From contig DAIMGJ010000001.1 of NCBI GenBank assembly GCA_036723975.1, forward strand, positions 192,037 through 256,036: DNA of 64,000 nt, in the 5' to 3' direction. Of the stretch, positions 49,257-57,051 are shown in pieces (positions within the stretch are counted from its first letter, which is position 1; each line of letters starts with the position of its first letter). Origin of the DNA: JAILEN01 sp036723975. Lineage in GTDB: Bacteria; Bacillota; Clostridia; Lachnospirales; Lachnospiraceae. The position numbers and the translations under genes are program-made. Under the pieces are notes generated by a model that saw only the letters and a program-made list of their open reading frames with translations, did no database searches and was not told the DNA's origin.

Positions 49257-51224
49257 TTATTGAAAAATGCTCAAAGAATCGTTTAATCCTAAAGCTATAT
49301 CATTTAACTCCTTTGCAGAATCAGACAGGTTTCCGATGGTGTTTGAAACCTCCATGGTGGTTGCGGAAGTCTCTTCGGAAGAAGCTGCATTCTCTTCCGA
49401 AATGGCAGATAAGGATTCCATCGCCGCTGCGATAACCTTTCTGGCTTCTACGCACTGCGCCACATCCGTCTCAATATCACTGATATGTTCTACCGTTCGA
49501 TCAATCTGCTCCAAAAGTGTATGAATGGTCTGTGTGGTATTTCCGAGTACTTCCTGCTGCTGTACGGTAAGTTCATGAACCTTCGTAGACTCATCCACGG
49601 TTCTCTGGGAAGAATGCAAAAGCGCATCCATCTCATCCTTGATTCCGGCTGCCGTATCCGCGGAATTAATTGCGAGTTTTCCAATTTCTTCTGCAACTAC
49701 CGCAAATCCCTTACCCATTTCGCCTGCGCGAGCCGCTTCGATTGAAGCGTTTAAAGAAAGCAGGTTGGTTTGTGTTGCAATCTCTGTAATCGCTGCAACC
49801 TTCTCATTGATAATATCCACCGCATTGCTGGTGTCTTTAATCTGCTCGGAAATTCGATTAATACCTTCCACCATAGTATCCGTAGAAGACTGAAGATTTC
49901 GAATCTGTTCTTCCGACTCAATCGATGCATTGTGCATTTCTTTTGCAATGTGATCCAACTCTGTCGTGGAATTAACAACATTGTCGATGGCAACACCGAT
50001 TTGCTCCACATTTTCCGTAGCAGAAGCCACATCCTGAGCCTGCTGTGTTGCTCCGTTCGCAATATCTTCTACTGCGGAAGAAATACCATCCATTGCATCC
50101 GATAACTGACCGGTGATTTCAACCAGACCTTCCGACTGTCCACTTACAGTGGTAGCTGCACTCTTTGACTCCGGAATCAAGCGATCCAATTCCTCCAGCA
50201 ATGAGTTAATACCATCTGCCGTGGTCTTAATCTCGTCCTCGGCCCTGACATCGACTCTGGCTGCCAAATCTCCGTGACCGTCTTTAATATCCGCAACAAT
50301 TCTTTGCACTGTTTGAGTCATGGCAAGAATCGGCTTGGTAATATTCGTACTTAAAATATATACCGTAAGGACAGCCAATGCCAAAAATACGACCGTCAAA
50401 ACAACAAAGGTTCGAACCAAGCTATTAATCGGTTTTTCATAGCTGGCCTTTGGAAGAATAATGGAGGTTGTCCAATCATTTGCGGCAACCGTAGACGACG
50501 TAATATAACTTACCGTACCATCATAATCCTTAAACTCTTCATCGGTTTCCATTGCGTTTACATACATTCCGTCCACTGCATCCGCAAGCGTTACGCAATT
50601 ATCTGCGGAAAGAGCAAATTCTTCACTCGGATGAACAACGATACTTCCCTCGTTTGTTGCAACCATCAAATATCCATCCGACGGTTCCGGCAAGCTGGAA
50701 GTAAGCATGGACATGTTTAAATCCGCACCAACAACTCCACCTTCGGTAGCCACCGCCATAGTGATACACAAATCTCCGGAAATCTGATCCACATACGGCT
50801 CGGTATAATATACACCGCTTGTATTCTTCGCGCCGATAAACCACGGACGCTCAATCGCAACGAAATCTTCCGGTGCTTCGTAATATCCGAAGACCATCTC
50901 GTTATTATCTTTTACATAATAAATTTCACTTACGGAATCGTTTGCATCCACTATCTTTGCAAACGTCGGACGCAAAACAGAAATGTCTTCCTGATTCACT
51001 CTGGCAGAATCCGCTGCGGTTTTCAACACCGCTTCGTTGTACGAGAACCAGTTATTTACCACTTCGGCGTAGTAATTAGCTTCCTGTGCACATTTTTCAT
51101 CACTTAAAACGGTAAAATAACTTCTGACATTTTTCGTACTGACAAATGCATTCACCACGAAAAGGGCAAGAACCATAATCGCTATGGTTGCGATAAGTCG
51201 TGCCCGGATGTGTTTTTTAAACAT
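49257..51224 (-). CDS. Methyl-accepting chemotaxis protein with dCACHE sensor
   Basis: A 655-residue transmembrane chemoreceptor: first span about residues 10-30, extracellular double-CACHE-type ligand domain to about 270, second span about 275-297, HAMP, and a long signalling coiled coil whose tip has E-E-I-G-K-L-A. CACHE receptors often bind amino acids or organic acids. It lies 109 bases downstream of the ACS-like gene on the same strand. A palindrome ATCTCAT-A-ATGAGAT (51256-51270) sits in its upstream region. Its ligand is unknown. Confidence 0.92.
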   Translation of the reverse strand: MFKKHIRARLIATIAIMVLALFVVNAFVSTKNVRSYFTVLSDEKCAQEANYYAEVVNNWFSYNEAVLKTAADSARVNQEDISVLRPTFAKIVDANDSVSEIYYVKDNNEMVFGYYEAPEDFVAIERPWFIGAKNTSGVYYTEPYVDQISGDLCITMAVATEGGVVGADLNMSMLTSSLPEPSDGYLMVATNEGSIVVHPSEEFALSADNCVTLADAVDGMYVNAMETDEEFKDYDGTVSYITSSTVAANDWTTSIILPKASYEKPINSLVRTFVVLTVVFLALAVLTVYILSTNITKPILAMTQTVQRIVADIKDGHGDLAARVDVRAEDEIKTTADGINSLLEELDRLIPESKSAATTVSGQSEGLVEITGQLSDAMDGISSAVEDIANGATQQAQDVASATENVEQIGVAIDNVVNSTTELDHIAKEMHNASIESEEQIRNLQSSTDTMVEGINRISEQIKDTSNAVDIINEKVAAITEIATQTNLLSLNASIEAARAGEMGKGFAVVAEEIGKLAINSADTAAGIKDEMDALLHSSQRTVDESTKVHELTVQQQEVLGNTTQTIHTLLEQIDRTVEHISDIETDVAQCVEARKVIAAAMESLSAISEENAASSEETSATTMEVSNTIGNLSDSAKELNDIALGLNDSLSIFQ

Positions 51225-51255
51225 AAGTCTCTCCCCCTTTTGTTCATATCAAACC

Positions 51256-51270
51256 ATCTCATAATGAGAT
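51256..51270. promoter_or_regulatory. 15-bp palindrome upstream of the MCP gene
   Basis: ATCTCAT-A-ATGAGAT, perfect 7-bp arms, 31 bases before the MCP start. Possible operator. Confidence 0.35.
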
Positions 51271-51332
51271 AAATCATGTATTGTATTGCAGTCTCACGAT
51301 AACACTTTCACATATGCAATGCAACCGGATTA

Positions 51333-52064
51333 TTATTCTTCCTTGCTTGCATTTTTAAAATGCAACTCACGCATACCTTCCACTTCATCACAAATCTGTT
51401 TTAAGTTACAGGTATTACAGTCAGTGCTCATATCCTTAAAGACATGGTCAATCGCCTTTGTAATCGCCTCTGCCTGAAGCACATCCTTTTCCAGGCCTTT
51501 ATAATCAAAATCCTTTTCGGTAATAAAATACACCTTTACCGCCTTTACCTTCGGATTTTTTTTCAAATGATTTATAAATGTCTTTCCAACAACCGCAAAC
51601 GTCATTCCTTCTGTCAATGCATCCTTCGATACGCGGACACTCTCGCGGTGATGCGAAGTGGATACACGCATCATAAATCCCTTCGGACTAATCTGATAGC
51701 GAACGTACTCTATATTTCGAATCGCATTATAAAGAGCATCTCCCTCACCCATCGCTTCTTCATCCACAAGCACCACCGTAAGGCGTGCATAAGAAGTATC
51801 GCTTTTAATCCCGGGTAAATCCTTTCCCACCAAAACTACTTCATCTCTTGGAACCAAGCTTTCATCTGCGGTAATCACCGTTGCTCCCAGAGCAAAGCTG
51901 CTTTGCTCGCTTCCGCCCAGCTCATACGCCATATCGCTGCGCAAAATCATATTATTTTTTCCTGCGTCCTCCCAAGCTGACACAGAAGAAAAATCAAGCT
52001 CGCGTTTCTCGCGAGCATCGATTTTCTTGTTCCAGTTTCTTATAACTTCATCGTATAGTTTCAT
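51333..52064 (-). CDS. Free-standing acetyl-CoA synthase beta-subunit-like domain
   Basis: A 243-residue protein resembling the middle domain of the CO dehydrogenase/acetyl-CoA synthase beta subunit (AcsB/CdhC): I-L-R-S-D-M-A-Y-E-L-G-G near residue 40, M-M-R-V-S ... R-E-S-V-R-V-S-K near 131-147, and V-K-A-V-K-V-Y-F-I-T near 173-182. Full AcsB is about 700 residues, so this is only a part. Cys216, Cys219 and Cys225 (C-x2-C-x5-C) near the C terminus could hold a metal or cluster, but the complete A-cluster ligand pattern is not seen. No CODH catalytic gene is present. It follows the HgdC-type operon, separated by foldback element C. Function unknown. Confidence 0.7.
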   Translation of the reverse strand: MKLYDEVIRNWNKKIDAREKRELDFSSVSAWEDAGKNNMILRSDMAYELGGSEQSSFALGATVITADESLVPRDEVVLVGKDLPGIKSDTSYARLTVVLVDEEAMGEGDALYNAIRNIEYVRYQISPKGFMMRVSTSHHRESVRVSKDALTEGMTFAVVGKTFINHLKKNPKVKAVKVYFITEKDFDYKGLEKDVLQAEAITKAIDHVFKDMSTDCNTCNLKQICDEVEGMRELHFKNASKEE

Positions 52065-52078
52065 TTCGAATTCCTGTA

Positions 52079-52306
52079 AAATAACAATTTACCAGTTTAT
52101 ATTACGCAGTATTTGGATGAATGAGATATTTCCGAATAGTCATCCGCGGAGCGCTCCGAATACACTGCGTACAGCCGTTAAGCTCACGACTTTAGGAGTG
52201 AGCATTACGGATGTTCGCCGGGATGAGGTGAAGCGGAGACGGTGCCGAGGAAATATCTTCATTCACTCCAAATACGGGTAGTATTTCATCAGGTAAATTG
52301 TAATTT
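52079..52306. repeat. Foldback element C between the 55-residue ORF and the ACS-like gene
   Basis: A 228-bp element with terminal AAATAACAATTTACC / GGTAAATTGTAATTT (one mismatch), further arms such as GATATTTCC / GGAAATATC and a GC-rich head. The head contains ACGGATGT and then CGGTGC in the order seen in element A, but the rest does not align clearly. Its right end overlaps the stop codon of the small ORF. It has no coding frame. Confidence 0.75.
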
Positions 52307-52472
52307 ATAAATGTTTATCTCTTTTGATTTTATCGTAGTGTTTTAGGAAGATGGGCTCTATAAGTGCCATTAATTTCATATCAAGATTGAAGAAGTAAAC
52401 AGTAAAGGTAAGTACAAAGAAGCATACGATTACAATCGCTATGATTAAGAGTACATGTAATAATGTTGCCAT
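52305..52472 (-). CDS. Small membrane protein of 55 residues in the HgdC operon
   Basis: Begins M-A-T-L-L-H-V and consists of one long hydrophobic span (residues about 4-30) followed by an amphipathic, basic C-terminal tail ending K-R-D-K-H-L. AAAAGGAG lies 6-8 bases before the ATG, a strong ribosome site. It begins 40 bases after the activase gene on the same strand. No family is recognised. It could anchor or recruit the iron-sulfur enzyme complex to the membrane; this is speculation. Confidence 0.65.
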   Translation of the reverse strand: MATLLHVLLIIAIVIVCFFVLTFTVYFFNLDMKLMALIEPIFLKHYDKIKRDKHL

Positions 52473-52512
52473 GCTTTTTCTCCTTTTCTAATCTTTTTGC
52501 ATGAAGCCGGCT

Positions 52513-53310
52513 TTAGCCGCGAGCAAGTCCTTTTTGACGGGCAAACTCAGCAGCACCGAGAGCACCCATTAACTGCGGATCAATCGGAAGGTCGATTACT
52601 TTTAAGTTTAATACACGCTCGATGGCTTCCTTTAATCCGGCATTCTTTGCACATCCGCCGGTAAGTGTAATTGCATCAACAGCACCGGCCTTCTTTGACA
52701 TAACAAAGCATCTCTTTGCTACAGAAAGTTCAATACCGGCTGCGATTTCGTCCATAGGCTTTCCTTCACCAACCAGGGAAATAACCTCTGACTCGGCAAA
52801 TACGGTACACTGTGCGGTAATCGGAATCACGTTCTTTGCCTTTAATGAGAGGTTTGAGAAATCATCCAGGGACATTTCAAACGCACGGGCCATTGCTTCA
52901 AAGAAACGTCCGGTTCCTGCCGCACATTTATCGTTCATTGCAAAGTTTAAAACTGTTCCGTCTTTATCAATTGCAATACCCTTAACGTCCTGACCACCGA
53001 TATCGATGATCGCCTTAACGTTTGGATCGGCAACGTGAACGCCCATTGCATGACAGCTGATTTCGGAAATGTTCTCGTCTGCGGACGGAACTTTATTTCT
53101 TCCGTAACCGGTACCAACCAAATAGGTTAAATCAGATGCACTGTTTAATTCCGGCACCTGTGCAATTGCCTGTTCAATGGATTCCTCGCAGGAAGCAACT
53201 GCATTGATACGACTTCTTAATGTAACGTTTGCCACCATTTTTCCGTTTTCATCAATGATGACACATTTTGTATATGTAGATCCTGAATCACATCCACCAA
53301 AGTATTTCAT
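52513..53310 (-). CDS. HgdC/BadF-type ATPase activase of 2-hydroxyacyl-CoA dehydratase family enzymes
   Basis: A 265-residue ASKHA-fold ATPase. N-terminal phosphate-binding G-G-C-D-S-G-S-T-Y-T-K, a second nucleotide motif I-D-I-G-G-Q-D, and G-G-C-A-K-N near the C terminus are present. Cys129 (N-D-K-C-A-A-G-T-G) and Cys168 (A-Q-C-T-V-F) match the pair that, in the homodimer, bridges one [4Fe-4S] cluster. Such proteins use ATP hydrolysis to drive a low-potential electron into the dehydratase/reductase partner, here presumably the two HgdA/B-like proteins encoded just upstream. Length is standard for a single-domain activase. The ribosome site is GGAGG. Confidence 0.94.
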   Translation of the reverse strand: MKYFGGCDSGSTYTKCVIIDENGKMVANVTLRSRINAVASCEESIEQAIAQVPELNSASDLTYLVGTGYGRNKVPSADENISEISCHAMGVHVADPNVKAIIDIGGQDVKGIAIDKDGTVLNFAMNDKCAAGTGRFFEAMARAFEMSLDDFSNLSLKAKNVIPITAQCTVFAESEVISLVGEGKPMDEIAAGIELSVAKRCFVMSKKAGAVDAITLTGGCAKNAGLKEAIERVLNLKVIDLPIDPQLMGALGAAEFARQKGLARG

Positions 53311-53327
53311 TATATATTCCTCCTATC

Positions 53328-54893
53328 CTACCATGAAGCGTCGTCCGGAAGTACTTCCAAAGACGGATCCAAAGGTTCCTCTTTAAATACGGTTCTCATA
53401 TAACGGTTAACCTGATCTCTTACGCCCTGACGGGTAATAATTCGAGCATCAAACAAATCGTGAGATACCCATACAAGATGGATTCCTTTTTCTCTGGCTT
53501 TCTCTTCGAACATACCATGCATACCGTCTAGTGCCTTACATGCCATGTGTTCCCAAAGAATAACCATATCTGCATTAAACTCTTCACAATACTCCCAAAG
53601 CTCATCCAAAAGCACTTTGTAGCCACCGTGAGTACGGTTTCTCATAATCATGTTTTCAGTAAGCATTGCCATATCGTAATATGCCTGCTCGCGGTTTTCC
53701 GGAGTATCTTCTTCTGCGATCATCTCCGTATTTATCATGGAAAGCATATCGGTAAGAGGAACAATTCCCCAGCAGTTTAAAATCCAAAGCAAGAAGTCCA
53801 TGTAGTAATGAGACTGTACACCCCAAACAATGGCACGATGACGATATTCTTTTGCCATCATCTTCTTTTCTTTGAATGCTTTTTCTGCAAGCTCTGTAAG
53901 CTTTTTATCTACTGTTTCAAACTCCGGCACCTTACCGCAGATTGCCATGTAGTTGGTCTCAGTATAAAGAGCAAGGTTGGAACCGAAAATCTGTGGGTAA
54001 TCGGTTTTGTTCATATCCAGCCATTCGTTTCTGCAGCGGGTTGCAACGTTTACACGTCTTGCACACTCAAAGTAATACTTCCAATCCCACTTTTCTCCGG
54101 TTTGCTCTTCAATAAACTTGATACAGTTTTTGATCTCGTTTGCAGCGTAATCCTGTACGTCTTCTTCCTTGTGTCGCATTGGAGTTGCCAACTGGAAAAT
54201 CGGCACACCGTCTTCTAATTCCAAACGCTTTCCGATTACTCCGTTTCCTAATAAAGAACCGTCGCAAGTAGTGTTACACTGTACTGCACAAGCACCGAGT
54301 ATCGGTGCGTCATCATCAATGGAAACTCCAGCTTCTGCTTCCGGCATCGGACAAACGTCACCCGGAAGTCCGTATTCCTGCGCTACATCAATGTAATGCT
54401 CTGCTGCCCTTTGATTCAAAAGAACGGATACGTAGGTAGACGGTGTTTCACGGGACAATCCTTTCAATGTCGGGAATCCCATCATTACTGCAGTCATTTC
54501 GTTTTCATCCACAAGTACCACCTTATCGGAGAACTTCTTGTCGTTTCCGATTCTTCTATCACCGCGGAACAAGTTATCCAATAATTTTGCTACGTCATAT
54601 ACAACCAAGTCCTGCTCCAAGTGGCACATACGAAGGTATGGTCCGCGAAGGCCCTGGGTGTGCTTGTCCACCATCATCGGAACCGCCAAATAGTTTGCCA
54701 TCCAACGATAACGAAACATTGCCTTAACGTTTCTTGGCTTCATAACAAACTTGGAAAGCTGAGCCATGATATACAACCATCTGGAATAATCGTATAACGT
54801 ATCTTTTAAACCACGCCATTCACGTCTGCTTCTGACACGCTTGCCTTCCACAAAAAATCTTCCTAAGGCTTCACCGCCGATTTCTTTAGCCAT
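53328..54893 (-). CDS. 2-hydroxyacyl-CoA dehydratase / benzoyl-CoA reductase family subunit, large
   Basis: A 521-residue HgdA/B-like protein. The C-terminal part shows the family ending H-M-A-C-K-A-L-D-G ... G-I-H-L-V-W-V-S-H-D-L-F-D-A-R ... R-x-Q-V-N-R-Y-M. Cys-rich places such as D-V-C-P-M-P and G-A-C-A-V-Q-C-N-T-T-C-D could ligate an iron-sulfur cluster. It is about 100 residues longer than typical HgdA/B. The start at 54893 has GGGAGGTG and lies 8 bases inside the upstream subunit gene, so translation is coupled and the two proteins probably form a complex. Substrate unknown; it need not be an acyl-CoA. Confidence 0.88.
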   Translation of the reverse strand: MAKEIGGEALGRFFVEGKRVRSRREWRGLKDTLYDYSRWLYIMAQLSKFVMKPRNVKAMFRYRWMANYLAVPMMVDKHTQGLRGPYLRMCHLEQDLVVYDVAKLLDNLFRGDRRIGNDKKFSDKVVLVDENEMTAVMMGFPTLKGLSRETPSTYVSVLLNQRAAEHYIDVAQEYGLPGDVCPMPEAEAGVSIDDDAPILGACAVQCNTTCDGSLLGNGVIGKRLELEDGVPIFQLATPMRHKEEDVQDYAANEIKNCIKFIEEQTGEKWDWKYYFECARRVNVATRCRNEWLDMNKTDYPQIFGSNLALYTETNYMAICGKVPEFETVDKKLTELAEKAFKEKKMMAKEYRHRAIVWGVQSHYYMDFLLWILNCWGIVPLTDMLSMINTEMIAEEDTPENREQAYYDMAMLTENMIMRNRTHGGYKVLLDELWEYCEEFNADMVILWEHMACKALDGMHGMFEEKAREKGIHLVWVSHDLFDARIITRQGVRDQVNRYMRTVFKEEPLDPSLEVLPDDASW

Positions 54894-56088
54894 TGTGAAC
54901 ACCTCCCTGAATCTTTTTAATCTCAATACTTTCTACGAATGCCTGTACGCGTGTCCGCATCTGTCCGGAAGCACCGATGGTATACGGTCTGTCCACCTGA
55001 AGTACCGGATAACCGAAGTCATCGCGAAGAACAACGGTACCGACCATTCTTTCATATGCCCACGGATCGCAGAACTTCACCTGCTCGTAAATGATTCCGT
55101 CAGCCTTGTATTCTTTTGCAAGCTTTGCAACATAATCTCTACGTCCAACTACCTTCTTTGTATCCCAGTATCTCGGACAAGCCCCACGCTGCTGATATGC
55201 ACGACAAATCTGAGTAAGAGCATCTTCGTCATCATTTAAAACAATTTCATCTCGTCCCGGGAAGGAACCGTAGCAGAATCGATCGGCACATACATACGCA
55301 CCGGACTCCTCTACAAGTTTAATCACATCCACGTCATCCACTTCGGAACCAACAAATACCACACGAGCTCTGAATTTGTTTTTCTCATCCGGCTCTCTTA
55401 ACTTTAATTCTTCCAAAGTCTCTCTTAACTTATCAACGATAAGTCTCTTTGGCACACAATAAGTAACCATGGTAAGAATGTGGAATTCATATCCGGTAAT
55501 CCGCGGATTTTCTTCTTTTCTGAATTCGCCGATTTCTCTGATTAGGCGGCAAACCTCATTATGTTCCTCCACTGCTTTACGGATTGCTTCATCACTGATA
55601 TCAATTCCGTATTTCTCGTGAAGCGGTGTTAAAATGTGATTCTTACACTGAAGCACATATAAATCTAGTCCGTTTTGGTCACCCTTCTGTGGGATTTCCA
55701 TATATTCGTGGAAAAACTTGTCATTTCCCTGACCCATGGTTTTTAAAAGTTCCATGTTCTCCACGCAACGGTTAATCATGGTACAACCATCCGGTGCGAT
55801 TAAGCAATCCAGGAAATTGAATCCGCCTTCAATGGCTCTTTCCAATAATGCTCGTGAATACTCACACAAAAAACTGGTCAAATAATAAGTCGCCATCTCC
55901 ATGGAACCGGTTCTCGGTGCACGAAGTCTTGCAGAAAAAGTGCCCGGTAGATTTAAAAGTGGCTCCGGAACATTTTCGCAAACGGTTCCGACACAAATAT
56001 CTCCGGCATCTTTTGCCTGGCGAACCAATTCATTATTTGCTTCTTCAAGAAGTTTCTCGAAGTAATATAAATGTTTTAGGTCCTTCAT
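54886..56088 (-). CDS. 2-hydroxyacyl-CoA dehydratase / benzoyl-CoA reductase family subunit, small
   Basis: A 400-residue HgdA/B-like protein with the usual family ending: E-Q-V-K-F-C-D-P-W-A-Y-E-R, then P-V-L-Q-V-D-R-P-Y, then G-A-S-G-Q-M-R-T-R-V-Q-A-F-V-E-S. Further cysteines lie at G-T-V-C-E-N-V-P, F-L-D-C and D-G-C near residues 36, 94 and 101. It partners with the overlapping downstream subunit and the HgdC-type activase. No CoA-transferase, acyl-CoA dehydrogenase or electron-transfer flavoprotein gene is nearby, unlike in amino acid fermentation operons. It starts 15 bases after the CooC-like gene. Confidence 0.9.
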   Translation of the reverse strand: MKDLKHLYYFEKLLEEANNELVRQAKDAGDICVGTVCENVPEPLLNLPGTFSARLRAPRTGSMEMATYYLTSFLCEYSRALLERAIEGGFNFLDCLIAPDGCTMINRCVENMELLKTMGQGNDKFFHEYMEIPQKGDQNGLDLYVLQCKNHILTPLHEKYGIDISDEAIRKAVEEHNEVCRLIREIGEFRKEENPRITGYEFHILTMVTYCVPKRLIVDKLRETLEELKLREPDEKNKFRARVVFVGSEVDDVDVIKLVEESGAYVCADRFCYGSFPGRDEIVLNDDEDALTQICRAYQQRGACPRYWDTKKVVGRRDYVAKLAKEYKADGIIYEQVKFCDPWAYERMVGTVVLRDDFGYPVLQVDRPYTIGASGQMRTRVQAFVESIEIKKIQGGVHNG

Positions 56089-56103
56089 AACTTCCCCCTT
56101 TCC

Positions 56104-56868
56104 TTAATTCAAAACCCCTATACTTTTCAAGGCCTTCTCTGCGCCCTTTACAATCGGTGCATCATCCGGAAGATAAAAAACATTTTCTCCCTTTAAATCA
56201 AACTCTGCCAAAGAACTGTCCGAAACAATTCCGGATAAAATCGGAATATCTCCCGTATCCAAAAGGTCAACAATATCCTCAGACGGCAAGCGGTTTGCAA
56301 TCGCTCCCACCTTTTCGTACATAACGAGTTCTTTTGCTACTTGATTGATTGTCTGGATGACCTGGCATCCCTTCTTTGAGGAATCCGTAACCAGTAAAAG
56401 ATGTGTCACCTTTTCCATAACGCGGCGATTGATCTGTTCGATTCCTGCCTCGCCATCAATGACTACATAATCGAAGTTTCCGGAGAGAATTCCGATCACT
56501 TCTTTTAGATACGTATTAATCTTGCAGTAGCAGCCTGCTGCCTCCGGACGACCTACCGCAATAAAGGAAAAACCGTCCTGTTCTACAAGCGCATCAAAAA
56601 TACGATAACGCGCTTCACCCAAAAGTTCCAATGCAGACTTTGTGTCTCCGTCCTCTACCGTCGCTACCACTTCTTTACGGATATCATCGATGGTAGTTTT
56701 TACATCGATTCCCAGGGCAGTGGACAACCCAACGGCCGGGTCTGCATCTATTGCCAAAATCTTCTTGTCCGGGTAATTTTTTGCAAGAAGCTTTACCATA
56801 ACAGCTGCAAGGGACGTTTTCCCTACTCCGCCCTTACCGGCAACGGCAATAATCTTCGTGTCTGACAT
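56104..56868 (-). CDS. CooC-like MinD/ParA-family ATPase, metallocentre maturation factor candidate
   Basis: A 254-residue P-loop ATPase with deviant Walker A A-G-K-G-G-V-G-K-T-S (residues 10-19), D-A-D-P-A-V-G (about 41-47) and V-V-I-D-G-E-A-G. This pattern fits CooC/AcsF, the nickel-insertion ATPases of CO dehydrogenase and acetyl-CoA synthase, more than NifH or MinD. The C-x-C dimer cysteines typical of CooC were not seen; C-Y-C-K occurs near residue 117 and is a candidate. It is the first gene of the HgdA/B-C operon, with the ACS-like domain at the other end. The start has GAGGGG at rather long spacing. Confidence 0.85.
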   Translation of the reverse strand: MSDTKIIAVAGKGGVGKTSLAAVMVKLLAKNYPDKKILAIDADPAVGLSTALGIDVKTTIDDIRKEVVATVEDGDTKSALELLGEARYRIFDALVEQDGFSFIAVGRPEAAGCYCKINTYLKEVIGILSGNFDYVVIDGEAGIEQINRRVMEKVTHLLLVTDSSKKGCQVIQTINQVAKELVMYEKVGAIANRLPSEDIVDLLDTGDIPILSGIVSDSSLAEFDLKGENVFYLPDDAPIVKGAEKALKSIGVLN

Positions 56869-56905
56869 ATTCGAGTATACCCCTCTTTCTACTTTTCATT
56901 TGCAA

Positions 56906-56932
56906 AAATAGGCACACCCTCAACACCTATTT
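56906..56932. promoter_or_regulatory. Inverted repeat upstream of the CooC-like gene
   Basis: AAATAGG / CCTATTT arms around 13 bases, 38 bases before the start codon. Possible operator of the metalloenzyme operon; no clear promoter was identified. Confidence 0.35.
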
Positions 56933-56958
56933 CCCATATGTAGTTTTATTCTAACATA

Positions 56959-56992
56959 AAAATCGCCAACCCTGTAGGGGGGTTGACGATTT
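56959..56992 (-). terminator. Terminator of the second two-component operon
   Basis: AATCGTCAACCC and GGGTTGGCGATT pair (one mismatch-type G-T) and are followed by TTTTATG on the minus strand. It separates the kinase gene from the CooC-like operon. Confidence 0.85.
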
Positions 56993-57051
56993 AACTCTTT
57001 TGTGGATTTGTACTCAATTTTCTGTTTTGTGTGGCTTTAGGTTTTTTATGA

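Noticed and set aside
50405..50425. TTCGAACC-like tract resembling a tRNA T-loop
   Set aside because: It lies within the MCP coding sequence and no cloverleaf or acceptor stem can be formed around it.
51333..56868. Operon read as a standard amino acid fermentation (2-hydroxyglutarate, lactate or phenyllactate) dehydratase locus
   Set aside because: No CoA-transferase, 2-hydroxyacid dehydrogenase, acyl-CoA dehydrogenase or Etf genes are present, and CooC-like and ACS-like genes are not part of those pathways. It cannot be excluded that pathway genes lie elsewhere.
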